This document shows, piece after piece, positions 15,201-24,239 of a DNA stretch of 64,000 nucleotides. How positions within the stretch are numbered: position 1 is the first letter of the stretch; each line of letters starts with the position of its first letter. The DNA is taken from the NCBI RefSeq assembly GCF_003589595.1, contig NW_020656077.1, positions 2,334,810 through 2,398,809 of the forward strand, in the 5' to 3' direction. The DNA comes from Hyposmocoma kahamanoa (Eukaryota > Arthropoda > Insecta > Lepidoptera > Cosmopterigidae). The position numbers were made by a program, and so were the translations under genes. A model generated the notes under the pieces. It was not told the origin of the DNA and made no database searches. It saw nothing but the letters and a program-made list of their open reading frames with translations.

Positions 15201-17043
15201 CCCTGTTTTTTCATTCTGGTACATTGTAAGTGCTCTGTATGATAAAGTAAAAGAATCAGGATTTTCGAACGTCCGTAAAAGTTAATTTGCTCTAGCATGA
15301 TTGTATGAGGCAGCGATAATCAGCAGCTCTCTATCTGGACTGAATTGACCCTAACGCTAAGAACAATTACGGCAAAAATAATGTCATGTCGTCCGGTCGT
15401 CTGAAATTGCATTGCCCAAACATAATGCTAGCAAAGTTTTATTAGTTCCCGTCGTCTCTAGCCTGAAGTGGAGGGGTTTTGCTATGCATATTATAGTGAG
15501 GACATACTAAATGGGAGAATGAAATATACAGAAAGAACGCGATGTGGCTCGCGCGCGCGAACGGTCTCGGGCGGCGCGCGAGGAAGAGCGGCGCCGGCGA
15601 GCGGCCGAAGACGCACTTCGCGAGCGCGAACGGCGCCAGCGGCAGGAGAAACACCGTCTGGCGGTAGAGCGGGAAAAGCTACGCGCAGAGAGGTAGGTAT
15701 CACCAATTTTCTCATCTTAAATTTGTGCTTGAAATCCACCAAAACACCCGCACTTTCAATAAAGCCTTGGGTTTTGAATCAAGTTAACCTTACAACTTTA
15801 TTCCAAATAGAGAAAAGATTGAACGTGAAAAGAATGAGTTGCTGAGACTAGAACGAGAACGCCATAGACTAGAACGAGAGAAGCTGGAGTTGGAGAGACT
15901 TGAACTCAAGAGAGCCCAGCTCAGGTAATTAATTCATAATTATTGTAAAATATTTAAACATTAATTATATTGTGACAAAGTTAACTAGAAAGGAAAATCA
16001 ACAGATTGGAAGAAGAGCGCCGTAAACGCGGGTACGAGAGCAGCTCCACTTACCGCAAGCCTGCATCGAGTCCGCCGCCAGAGCCTTCATACGATCGTGA
16101 TCAAAGGCACAAACGCGCACCGCCACCACCAATGGTCAGTACTAACAAGTAATAAATTTTGTACAAGAATTTATTGTTAATAAAAACTTATATAAGTTTC
16201 CTGGCGTGTTAATGCTGTGAAAATAAAATAATATGTAAATATTTCTAGACATCAAGCCGCGGACAGTTCGAAGCGCCACCGCCGCCTCGGTTCGAGATGA
16301 ACTCTGGCTACGACCGCGGATCTGACAAGCGTGACCGCGATCGAGACTACAAACGGGGTGACTACTCTCGCCACGTCTCTTGTGAGTCTAAATTCTTCAG
16401 CTAGAGCGCAAATATGTTTCTGCTACATCTAAGTTATAAAGAACAACTTATGACATGACACTTTTTTTTTTTGCTGCAGCTGGAAATATGAAATACACTA
16501 GTAATGGCAGCTCCAACGACGACACCCGGCAACCAATGCCGCCCGGTACTAGACCTAAAGAGCCTAGGTAAGGTCCGGTACAAACATGCATATCCATCTT
16601 TCACGTCATGGTTTTTGACGTAACATAAGGACATTTTCTTTCAGCCGATCATACGAATCTCGAGATAGCCGCTCATACCGCCCTTCTTCTCCAAATAAAC
16701 CTGAGCCACGAAGTTGGAACTCTTCTAGTCGTTATCCCGACACTGCCCCGTCTAAAAGTAAGTGAAAACGAAAATCTGTAATAAATCTATAACAAAGTAA
16801 AAGTTCATGCCGTTCACTCTGCTCAGGAGGGCAACATTAACAAATTTATTTTTGTGCTGATACGTAGTTATTTGCAAAGGCAGCGGAGGTGGCGGCAGCA
16901 GCGAGACATGGTCGACTGGTGACGCTCGCTACGGCGGCAGTACATACGAGACACGCTACGCGCCCGCTTACCAGCCGCCGCCACCCGGCGCACCCTACCC
17001 CGACCGCTATGCGCCCCCAGCGAGGGATTACCGCAAATACTAG
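267..17043 (+). CDS. Saf-B: Scaffold attachment factor B (SAFB-like) RNA/DNA-binding protein, 5' end outside window
   Basis: Nuclear RNA-binding protein of the SAFB/SLTM family, which binds RNA through one RRM and scaffold-attachment DNA through an N-terminal SAP domain (not in this window). Phase-consistent exons: 1618-1652, 5470-5615, 7197-7314, 7518-7645, 8140-8250, 8639-8716, 15532-15692, 15811-15924, 16005-16134, 16249-16381, 16480-16567, 16645-16757 and 16880-17043 (or 16868-17043, also in frame), stop TAG 17041. The RRM spans exons 5470-7645, with [40 protein letters not shown] and [13 protein letters not shown], close to animal SAFB. Exons 7518-8716 are Ser/Arg/Lys-rich and end [10 protein letters not shown]. 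Exons 15532-16134 encode a long Arg/Glu-rich helix. The tail is Pro/Tyr/Arg-rich and ends ARDYRKY. The 28-nt exon proposed at 267-294 has good splice sites but does not join 1618-1652 in frame, so an exon is missing or this one is alternative. Identity is firm; the 5' part is uncertain. Confidence 0.9.
295..1617. other. SAFB intron with a coding-like, unidentified island (about 530-1500)
   Basis: After a good GTAAGT donor at 295 the intron is AT-rich, but about 530-1500 is more GC-balanced and contains short open segments in several frames (for example + strand 785-1003 and 1030-1239) separated by stops, plus AATAAA motifs near 1238 and 1523. It reads like a decayed retrocopy or element. I recognise no protein family in it and do not call a gene. 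Confidence 0.3.
1902..2048. repeat. Degenerate copy of the 54526-54775 MITE
   Basis: The right end (ATTAACTGCAAACATGCAG, then CAATCTGTTAGCAGCCTA) matches the right terminal repeat of the element at 54526-54775. Internal sequence shares alternating runs such as cggataacaacttcac and cattaactgca. The left terminal repeat is not recognisable, so this copy is truncated or decayed. It lies in a SAFB intron. Confidence 0.55.
3057..3168. repeat. 112-bp inverted repeat (hairpin MITE)
   Basis: Left arm 3057-3100 (begins GGGCAGCAAGGCCAGCTACC) and right arm 3125-3168 (ends GGTAGCTGACCTTGCTGCCC) are near-perfect reverse complements over about 44 bp with a ~24-bp spacer. The size and symmetry fit a small MITE or the joined ends of a deleted DNA transposon in a SAFB intron. 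Confidence 0.65.
3861..3903. repeat. Truncated copy of the 53991-54157 MITE
   Basis: The segment containing CTGACTTGAGCATTGAGTAG followed by AGTTCTAGAATACGACCCT matches the right end of the MITE at 53991-54157 with few differences. Only this end is present. Confidence 0.6.
4030..4150. repeat. Interspersed repeat related to 28190-28290
   Basis: Both loci share the order ...TTCCAC(A/T)AGTCC..., TGTCCCC(C)TGGTGG, GAC(A/T)AGTGGATTTTTT and CCAC within about 100 bp. Copies are diverged; no coding capacity or terminal repeats are clear. The class is unknown. Confidence 0.4.
4755..4976 (-). mobile_element. tRNA-derived SINE, copy 1
   Basis: Read on the - strand, a tRNA-like head carries a B-box-like AGGTTCGATTCCCGGG and an upstream A-box-like GCCGAACGGTTACC, followed by a body and a (TATT)n-type tail (aataaataaataa at 4755 on +). 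Near-identical copies lie at 33772-33983 and 58462-58675. The three-copy similarity, Pol III boxes and short tail repeat are the hallmarks of a tRNA-derived SINE. It lies antisense in a SAFB intron. Confidence 0.8.
5616..7196. other. SAFB intron within the RRM, no recognised feature
   Basis: This 1.6-kb intron splits the RRM between RNP2 and RNP1. About 5945-6680 is more GC-balanced than its surroundings and may be an old insertion. I see no terminal repeats, RNA gene or credible ORF. Confidence 0.35.
7364..7411. repeat. Perfect 21-bp-arm hairpin in a SAFB intron
   Basis: ATATTTGCATTATTTAATGTA (split here as ATATTTGCATTATTT plus AATGTA) at 7364-7384 is exactly reverse-complemented at 7391-7411 with a 6-nt loop. 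It begins 50 nt after the 5' splice site that follows the RNP1 exon, so the nascent pre-mRNA could fold into this stem next to the donor. Confidence 0.75.
9340..10299. mobile_element. Non-autonomous element with 27-bp terminal inverted repeats and two tRNA-like segments
   Basis: Left end AGTCATATACATGAGATACC and right end GTATCTTGTGTATATGACT are reverse complements with few mismatches over about 27 bp. Inside are two tRNA-like stretches in opposite orientation: + strand about 9545-9607 with T-arm CGTGGTTCGAATCCACG, and - strand about 10055-10005 with TGGCCAAACGG and GGTTCGAGTC. No protein is encoded. It may be a composite of two SINE heads caught between inverted repeats, or a MITE that captured them. 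Confidence 0.55.
11155..11340. repeat. Repeat family member, inverted copy at 33330-33530
   Basis: The core GACAGCGCGCTTGTCAATCA and the flanking CTTCGTT(T)GGTCGAC(C/T) occur here on + and at 33430-33480 on -. Similarity continues on both sides (ATATYGTGTTATCAT; the tcaaatcaca-type stretch). It adjoins the foldback element and may be its terminal segment. Confidence 0.6.
11425..12955. mobile_element. Foldback-like element: 1.5-kb imperfect palindrome
   Basis: Two long arms (about 11425-12050 and 12090-12955) are collinear reverse complements with small indels. Matching landmarks in order include ATTCTTGTCCTTTA/TAAAGGACAAGAAT, GATTCTTGCCGTAAA/TTTACGGCAAGAATG, TGTGCTTTAAATCAACA, ACATTCGATCAAATAAAATA, TTTTACCTTCACTCGATTTG, GACAGTCATT and CACAAAATAT. 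The centre is near 12060. A 40-bp central piece (12043-12082, TTCTCATGATATTTCG...) is repeated inverted at 12985-13022. No ORF is credible, so this is a non-autonomous foldback element or a head-to-head pair of copies. Confidence 0.7.
13260..13640. repeat. Region of short imperfect inverted repeats
   Basis: GAGAAATGACGGTTCGAA near 13283 is inverted as GAACCGTCATTTCTC near 13488, and related CGGATTCGG / CCGAATCCGAG blocks alternate on both strands up to 13600. This looks like a decayed inverted-repeat transposable element, class unknown. Confidence 0.4.
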
Positions 17044-17346
17044 CATAAGTCGAAGCGTAAAGGTAGAGTGACATTTTTATAACGTGTAAATTCAAATATT
17101 AGTATTATATTCATGATTGCCTACACATTAACGGATCTTGTTCCGTTATTCGAACAAAAGTGTATAGCTTGATAATGCTGTTGACTGTACAAAACGTTCC
17201 ATCTTCAAAGTAGATAACTTGTTAACAATTTTTTTTTTTTTCAGATAAATAAAAAATTACGATATGACATGCACAGATTATTTACGACAATCAGTTGTTT
17301 ATTATGGAAGTTTTAATGATTTATCCTTCTCATCTAGTAGAAAGTT

Positions 17347-17529
17347 AATAAATAAAATTCCTATTTCGGGTACGTACAACGTAAATGGTTGATATCACAG
17401 ATTGGTACCAGTTTTATTGTATAAATAATTATCAATTAAACCTAGGTTTGTGAATATTTTTATTCTGGCGTGATAGTAGTTCTGCATGGATATATAACCA
17501 ATAATATTTTGCTTGCTTGTTCAAATAAA
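17347..17529 (+). terminator. Candidate polyadenylation signals of the SAFB-like gene
   Basis: AATAAA hexamers lie at 17347-17352, 17351-17356 and 17524-17529, 300-480 nt after the SAFB stop codon in AT-rich 3' UTR-like sequence. No competing gene lies between. Which signal is used cannot be told from sequence. Confidence 0.45.
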
Positions 17530-17599
17530 TAATTTCAACTTGTACATAACTGTGTTTATATTTAAATATGTGATGTAAGGGTTCTTTAACACAACATTT

Positions 17600-19120
17600 T
17601 AAAGCTCACGTCTTCTGTTATGAGATTAGCTCAAAGAAAGTGCCTTCCAAACAGAGTTGTCTTTAGGTACGTGCATGAAAACCTCCTTATGAACGGCATC
17701 TAACTTCCTATTCATGCCGACCCATTTGCACGTCGTCGTCTTCCGTGACAAAATGACGAATCGTCGACCAGTTAAATGGAGCAAATGATACGAAATTTGA
17801 GAATAGACAGAAAAATCATTTTGAAATAAGGTATGTTAATGTTTGGTTTTTACTTAGTTTATTCCTTCGAACGAGTAAATGCAAATCGACCGCGTCGCTC
17901 CGCGCATCCTCGCCGCACTGATCAGCCGCTCATTTTATGATTAAATGACAACGTATTAGAAACTGTTTGTTGAACAAATTGGTTAAGTTTGTAAACTTCA
18001 AACTTAAACAATTTTTTCAAATAAATATAAAGTCTTTGTTTCTATAAATCATGATGATCTTATATTTATTTATTTAAAATGCAAGTAACAATAATACAAC
18101 TTCCGTTAGAGAAGTACGGTACGTAGTCGCTAATTTACATTATTTTATGCGTTACAAATATACTAATAAAACTTACAGTTTAGATTAAAATGACATGTCA
18201 AATATCCTATCACCAGCATGCGTTAAGTACATAAAATAACAAATAAAATAGGTAACATAAGTTATACTTAATTCAATAAAATAACTATGTATTTAATACG
18301 TCGATTTAAAGCTTATAGAAATAATGCATCGGTTAAACTACGCGACATTACGTACTGTGACGATCCTAATAATTCGGTTTTCAACATAGTGAAAACTTTT
18401 AAGTCTAAAATTATAACCATAAAAGACAATGGCTATATGAACTTTACAATGAAAGGATCTACAGTACTAGTAATAGTTTTAAGGGTTTTGTTAGAAACTA
18501 TCGAAAATGTTTAAGCGCTATAGTGTAGCAGCTAGAGCTAGAGCAATGTTTTTTTTATAAAGAATAAAATTAAAAAGAGCGCGGAAATATTAAAGACGAC
18601 TTCAAATATTATAAAAACCGAAACAGGAAGAGTCAAACCTTGTAACTTACATTTTCAACTAAGATTTGATGACAAAATTGTAAACACGACGCAGAAGTTG
18701 CTAATTGAAAAAAAATTTACTGACATTCCAATTTCGACTACTAAGTCGTTCAATTCGTCCCCCACTGAATGAATTTTGAATCCTAAAAGAAAACATTGGA
18801 ATTAGTCTTACTAATTTCAATTTCCGTCATATATTTCTGGTCTTGATGGTCTTTACGCCAATAAATAATTCTATTATTGATTGTATTGCGCCTCACTGAG
18901 CATGTGCTAACAAATGTGTTGAAGATGATGTGACAAAGAATATCAATATTGTTACAGTTTAAAGCTAGTTCAATTTTCAACTTGCTTTTCATGAATATTT
19001 TGGTGCACCAGATTTAATATACAATTTATTTTATGTATGTTTTGTAGGCTAGCTTTTTATTGCAAATATATTGCCGTAGTCCTCTCCATTTTCTTATTAA
19101 TTAATTGAAATACTAATAAT
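17600..19120. other. Intergenic sequence downstream of SAFB, nothing recognised
   Basis: AT-rich spacer. The largest open stretch (18287-18514) has no family signature. CG-containing words near 17890-17930 and a TTTATTTATTTA run near 18064 may mark old elements, but no terminal repeats or homologous second copy were found in the window. Confidence 0.3.
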
Positions 19121-19650
19121 AATTAAATTTTTATTGAATTGATATTCAATTATTTTTTGTGAAATTACTCCACTAGTTTGTTATAATTATTAATACAAAG
19201 ATCGAACACTCAGAAAAAACACTCAGAAAAAATTCCTTCGATCCGGTCGGATTCGAACCGACGTCTTCTTGCATACCGTGCCAGACGCTATACCAACTAA
19301 GCCACGGAACGAACCAACGGACCTCACAAATTTCTCTATGTGCTTGCATCGTGTCTTTGTACTTGGTCTTTCAACGACTTTTTAGTCGTAGCGCCATCTA
19401 TGAGAAATCTATTACAGATTTATCACCCAGTTAGTACCTTTACAGCTACCAGTCCTGGCGAGAGATGTCGCTATTCACTGTGTTAATTAAATTTTTATTG
19501 AATTGATATTCAATTATTTTTTGTGAAATTACTCCACTAGTTTGTTATAATTATTAATACAAAGATCGAACACTCAGAAAAAATTCCTTCGATCCGGTCG
19601 GATTCGAACCGACGTCTTCTTGCATACCGTGCCGGACGCTATACCAATAA
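19121..19650 (-). repeat. Tandem duplication of a tRNA-like (SINE-head) repeat
   Basis: The block starting AATTAAATTTTTATTGAATT at 19121 starts again at 19485, a period of 364 bp; the second unit stops near 19648 in an AT run. Each unit carries, on the - strand, TGGCTTAGTTGGTATAGC (A-box/D-arm-like; only partly retained in unit 2) and GGTTCGAATCC (B box) within a tRNA-like segment (19238-19311; 19580-19650). Unit 1 also has a small internal duplication of cactcagaaaaaa. Acceptor and anticodon stems are poor, so it is tRNA-derived rather than a functional tRNA gene. Confidence 0.6.
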
Positions 19651-19799
19651 TATATATATAATGTAATAATTATAACATACTAATAATAATTCGAAATTGA
19701 AGTCTTCAATAGATTGATTAATATTAGTAAACTGAGTTCTGTCAATGGACTACTCAATTGAAGCAGCCGATTTGATAGCCAACGATTTAGCTGAATAAC

Positions 19800-20731
19800 G
19801 TGGGGCGCACTATAAGTTTCGCACTATGAATAAAAAAAATATCATAAATGATCAGAATTGAATTTATTGTTTCTCAAAATATTCGGCGTTAACGCACTTT
19901 TTCAGACGAATGAACCAATTTTGAAAACATCCCCACTCCCCCGTGACAATCTCTGAAACATATTTTTCATACTCTTCGACAGCCTCTTCAGGTGATGAAA
20001 ATCGTTGACCGCGTAACTGGTTCTTAATTTTTGGAAATAAATAAAAGTCACAAGGTGCCAGGTCGGGACTAGACACGGGATGGCTCATAAGGTCAACGTT
20101 GTTCACCTTCAAAAATTCATTTGTCTGTCTGGCCGTGTGAGAACTGGCGTTATCGTGGTGCAAGATTATATGGCGTTTACGGTTATTTTTACGGAGTTTG
20201 TCTATAACTTCCGGCAAACATGATCGTGTACCAATCACTATTCACGGTACAACGATTCTCCAAAGCAACAGTAGCCACGTGTCCGTTTTATTTAAAAAAA
20301 GTAGAAATTATCCGCTTGGAGGCACTTTACACGCGCGCCACTTTGGTTGGTTTCGGCTCATCTCGAAAGAGCCATACGCTCGATTACTGCTTTGTTTTGG
20401 GATCGTAACTATAAATCCATATATCGTCACTTGTTACTCTGTCCCACACCATATTTGTCGCCCCTTCGTTGAATCTGGTAAGCATGGCATTGCACCGAGC
20501 GACGCGATCCGTTTTTTGAGCCTCGGTCAAATTGTGTGGGATCCACCTAGAGCACAGCTTTTTCGCACCCAAAAGTTTGTGTAGTGGCATAAATGTTTTC
20601 AAAATTGGTTCATTCATATGAAAAAGGGCATTAACGCTAGCGGAGAATATTTTGAGAACCAATAAATTTATTTCTGACCATTTATAGTATTTTTTTTTCT
20701 TATTCATTCCGGAAACTTATAGTGCGCCACG
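19800..20731 (-). mobile_element. Mariner-like element, internally deleted
   Basis: Terminal inverted repeats GGGGCGCACTATAAGTTTC (left, 19802) and GAAACTTATAGTGCGCC (right, to 20729) enclose about 930 bp, shorter than the usual 1.3 kb of mariners. The inside encodes, on -, the C-terminal two thirds of a mariner transposase with frame breaks. A 150-bp piece of the same end lies at 29700-29850. Confidence 0.85.
19864..20707 (-). pseudogene. Mariner transposase remnant
   Basis: Two open pieces. 20707-20384 contains SRWIPHNLTEAQKTDRV and WDRVTSDDIWIYSYDPKTKQ (the first catalytic Asp region; families usually have GDE before WIY). 20238-19864 contains IILHHDNASSHTA (second Asp) and SPDLAPCDFYLFPKIK (third Asp of the D,D34D triad). 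The ~150 nt between them has stop codons and frameshifts, and the N-terminal helix-turn-helix is missing. It cannot make active transposase. Confidence 0.85.
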
Positions 20732-20826
20732 CGTATAACAATAGGTACTATTTTAAATTCTGTTTCAGCTGGCTACTGGCAAGAAGGTATTTTTTAGATT
20801 CTATACAAGGTTCCTACGTCAACAAT

Positions 20827-21094
20827 AGCCTCAACTCACACTGGCGCAGAGTCGATGTGTCGCGATGCGTTTTGTTTTTCGTCTATGGCATATTCGTCTC
20901 TATTTTCCCATTATTAAGGTACAAATTTGTGTTTTGCAAATATGGAGCGCGTCGCGTGTCGCCGCGCATTACTTGGGCGCAGTGAGGCGTCTGACGCCGA
21001 CCACTCTGTAATCCGGGCGCACTAATGCCATCAGGCGTTGTAATTGAAAAACAGAACGCGACGCTTCGACTCTGCGCCAGTGTGAGTTGAGCCT
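20827..21094. mobile_element. 268-bp MITE
   Basis: Terminal inverted repeats of about 35 bp: left begins CCTCAACTCACACTGGCGCA, right ends TGCGCCAGTGTGAGTTGAG. The interior is GC-richer than surroundings and non-coding. It abuts the mariner on its left and the long-TIR element 100 bp to its right. Confidence 0.8.
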
Positions 21095-21191
21095 AAGGAG
21101 GGATCAGTGACATCTCCATCGATAAACTTTAAAAAGCACTATATTAAAGCACTCGCTCAATTTGTTAATATAACGCAGTACCTCGTATATT

Positions 21192-22292
21192 CAAAAGGAG
21201 ATCCGCCAAATCCCATACAAAATTACCCCAGGCCCGGCGCCAAAATAATGTAACTCAATTTTTAGAGTAAAAATAGCAAAAATATTATATAGTTTCGGTA
21301 TTGCTAAATTCACATGCTAACATTGTCTTTTTGCCCGTTGAATTTTAATAGGGGCTCTTTGTAAAATTAAATGTTTTAGAGAAATGTCGTCATTTTTAGT
21401 TCATTAATCTTGTAATTAGTCATTATGGCGTATAAGCATGTATGTACTGTACTGTAAACTATGAAATGTCTACGACGTTGCCGTAATGATCGTGTACACA
21501 AAATACAAACGTCTGCCATTTCACAAGAAAATCAAAAGTCCGGGAGGGTTAAACAAAGTAAAATAAAGATCAAGGTAAGGTATCGCACAGTTCACAGTAC
21601 ACAACACAACAAACGTTAGCGTAGGACTGCGCGTGAGCAGAGCACGCCAAAGCAAAGCGGGCGTCTGCGTGTTTCTCCCTCTAAACCATTATATGTGAGC
21701 GAGACAATAAGATGTATCCAGTTGTGCCCTCACGTCACAGGTGCGTTCATCCGTGCGTGTTCATCCTTTCTTTGCCGATTGCTTGAAGGTCATGCGGCCA
21801 TTAAGTAAAGTCGCGTAAAGCGATAATATAACAATACAAATATACTTTATTTAAATTATTTGTTTGAACGTATTTGTTGTTGTACCTTTATGCGAATGTT
21901 GATATATTTATCATTATATAATACAAACAAAAAGCTAAAACTAAAACATTTGACTTGATTCTTCTATTTATTTATGGGAAGTTTATACTATTTTTTTTTC
22001 TAAATAAAAATATAACTGCAAATGAAATATGTTTATATAATATGATTGATATACATGCTTATATGCCATAATTATTTATTACAATGTTAATGAACTAAAA
22101 AGGACGACGCTTCTCTAATAAATAGAATTTTTCATAAAGCGCCTATGAAAATTCAACAGGCAAAAAAACTATGTTAGCATGTGAATTTAGCAATACCGAA
22201 ACTATATAATATTATTGCTATTTTTACTCTAAAAACTGAGTTACATTATTTTGGCGCCGGGCCTGGGGTCATTTTGGCGGATCTCCTTTTTG
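21192..22292. mobile_element. 1.1-kb non-coding element with ~270-bp terminal inverted repeats
   Basis: Left end AAAAGGAGATCCGCCAAA (21193) and right end TTTGGCGGATCTCCTTTT (to about 22291) start inverted repeats that remain alignable for about 270 bp each (shared: CCCAGGCCCGGCGCCAAAAT, AGTTTCGGTATTGCTAAATT, CACATGCTAACAT, TATAAGCATGTAT). The ~550-bp centre (about 21470-22015) has no ORF. The long-TIR, non-coding structure is that of a foldback/long-TIR MITE. The superfamily is not determined. Confidence 0.8.
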
Positions 22293-22319
22293 AGACAAAC
22301 TTCGACTTAAAAAAAAGGT

Positions 22320-23029
22320 AAACCTAGTAGTTGTTTATAATTCTTATTTCAATTTGAAATGTTTGTGTTCTGTTTTTAATTTCTATTTCTCGTGATGGAG
22401 GGAACAAAACTGGGGAGAAGGGGACCTTTGAACATTTTTTACGTAATATCTGGTTGTAAAATCCTAATTTATTTTATTTGTTTACTGCTGTAGTTAGACC
22501 TATTATTTGACTACAATCATTGACTTAAGTCAATAGCTACAATCGTTAATAATAAGCACGATCAAAAATGTGTAATACTGTCAGAATTCCCATTTTTGTG
22601 AAGGAACTCAAAACCCGCCTGGGGCACCTGAATTCGTTAATTTAAATGAAAATTACTTATTTCATCACATCACAATTTGTTGAATTTCCGTACGAACTTT
22701 TGTCGCACCCCCCGTTTTCACTGATTTGACCCCATCTGACTTTTAACTCTTCGCAAATATGAAGAAATAACCTGGGAGACAAAAAATTGTATTAATTGAG
22801 GAAATGATAGCTGAAGCAAGGGCCTATTTTTAGGTAGAAGCAGTGAGCATTCAACCCATCAAAAGGTATTTACAAATATGTCATTGGGTCGAAGAAATTG
22901 GAATATCGCTGGTCAAGGAGCAGAATTAAAAGTGGATTACCTAAAAAAATAAACCATTTTTTTTAAGTTCTCAAAGTCACGGATTTACCAAATCGCCCTC
23001 GTAGATCGTGACCGTCAGGATGGCTGGTC
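22320..23029. other. Intergenic AT-rich spacer, nothing recognised
   Basis: No ORF over 60 codons, no RNA gene and no repeat partner elsewhere in the window were seen. Confidence 0.3.
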
Positions 23030-23413
23030 GCCTGTGACGTCTGGCACCGAGGGTATATTCAAGAATTGCTACCTTTTATAAATAATAATTACCTCTGACA
23101 TATTCTGAGAAATTTAAAATAATATTCTGATATCAGGGTCGTAAAATTTTCAATCGGTTATATTTTTTACCTAATGTAGATAAGAAGCGTATATATTTAT
23201 TACCTTTAATTCATGAAAGTAGGAAATAAGTAGCAATTATTGGTAATACATTCTGGAAAATCTGCTCCCTTCATGCCGAACAAAGTGGCGACCAGCCGGT
23301 CAGAATGGCTGGTCAATTATTTTTTAATTTTTCGGAATATATCAAAGATAGCTATTATACTATATAGAAAAGGTAGCAATTCTTGAATATACACAGTGCC
23401 AGATGCCACAGGC
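23030..23413. mobile_element. 384-bp MITE
   Basis: Left terminal repeat GTATATTCAAGAATTGCTAC, preceded by CGCCTGTGACGTCTGGCACC, is inverted at the right end (GTAGCAATTCTTGAATATAC, then ACAGTGCCAGATGCCACAGG). TIR length is about 45 bp with few mismatches. The interior is AT-rich and non-coding. Confidence 0.75.
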
Positions 23414-24100
23414 AACTACTCGATTCGCCAGAGTAGCGTAATCGGATGTTGATGACAAAACCTACTCACAATGGGTAAATGTTATTGAAGCATTGTCCCT
23501 TATAATATAAAAGAAAACAGTAAATTTGATTAAGTTCATTTATTTCTACAACACTATAAAATAACATTATGTTGATGGACACTACTGGTCAAAATGAAAT
23601 TTGATTTCACCTTAGATAACTACCACAACTGAAACACAAAGGTGTTAATAAGATTCTATGTTAGCCATGAACAGAAATCATAATAGACAGAGAACCTAAA
23701 CTTCATGTAATGCTTCTGGAATCCTGAAAAGACTAAAAATAAAAGGAAAAAAATCCAAAAGAGTTCTATTTATACTTACAATAACAAAACTATTCTATTA
23801 AAAACACTACCATAATTAAGTTGCTGACAATTGTAAATACAGAACAAAATACAATACAAAAATCCCAGGATGTCCAAGGAAAGTATTACTGGCTCTGTTA
23901 CTTGGAAGTTTTCTGTCTATTAAAATTTTTGGTCATGAAATGACATATTTGTTAAATTAAATGACGCCATATGATCATCAATTACTAGCTTATTCCTAAA
24001 CACTAATGTGCATTTCCATCTTTGCATGAATTGTTCTTGTCAATATCATAAGTACTAAAGACTAGAGGCTGACAACATTGAGACATCACATTGAAAGCTA

Positions 24101-24106
24101 TTTATT
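24101..24106 (-). terminator. Candidate poly(A) signal of the DELE1-like gene
   Basis: AATAAA on the - strand, about 135 nt after the stop codon. A second AATAAA at 23544-23539 would give a longer 3' UTR. Confidence 0.35.
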
Positions 24107-24239
24107 AATATTTATGGCCCAGCAGATCAAAATTATTCACAAATATAATTATTAGCAAATGCACATGAAAAAGGAACAACAAAATATACCTCCACCACTA
24201 AGATAACCAATTTCATGGAAAAGTATTCTTTCTTACTTG

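Larger units (their letters stand above)
8717..15531. other. 6.8-kb SAFB intron loaded with DNA elements
   Basis: Separates the Ser/Arg exon (8639-8716) from the Arg/Glu-helix exon (15532-15692). Contents: an element with two tRNA-like segments (9340-10299), a foldback palindrome (about 11425-12955) with an associated left segment (11155-11340), and imperfect inverted repeats at 13260-13640. A 123-codon ORF at 10397-10768 has no recognisable family and lies beside these elements. From 13650 to 15531 I see nothing supportable. Confidence 0.5.

Noticed and set aside
15442..15742. ORFs on - over SAFB exon 15532-15692
   Set aside because: Antisense shadows of a GC-rich Arg/Glu coding exon.
19238..19311. 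Possible tRNA gene on - strand
   Set aside because: A- and B-box-like motifs and T-arm are good, but acceptor and anticodon stems do not pair properly and a duplicate copy adjoins; a SINE head explains it better.
20740..20985. 87-codon ORF overlapping 20827-21094
   Set aside because: Runs across the boundary of a MITE and has no family signature.
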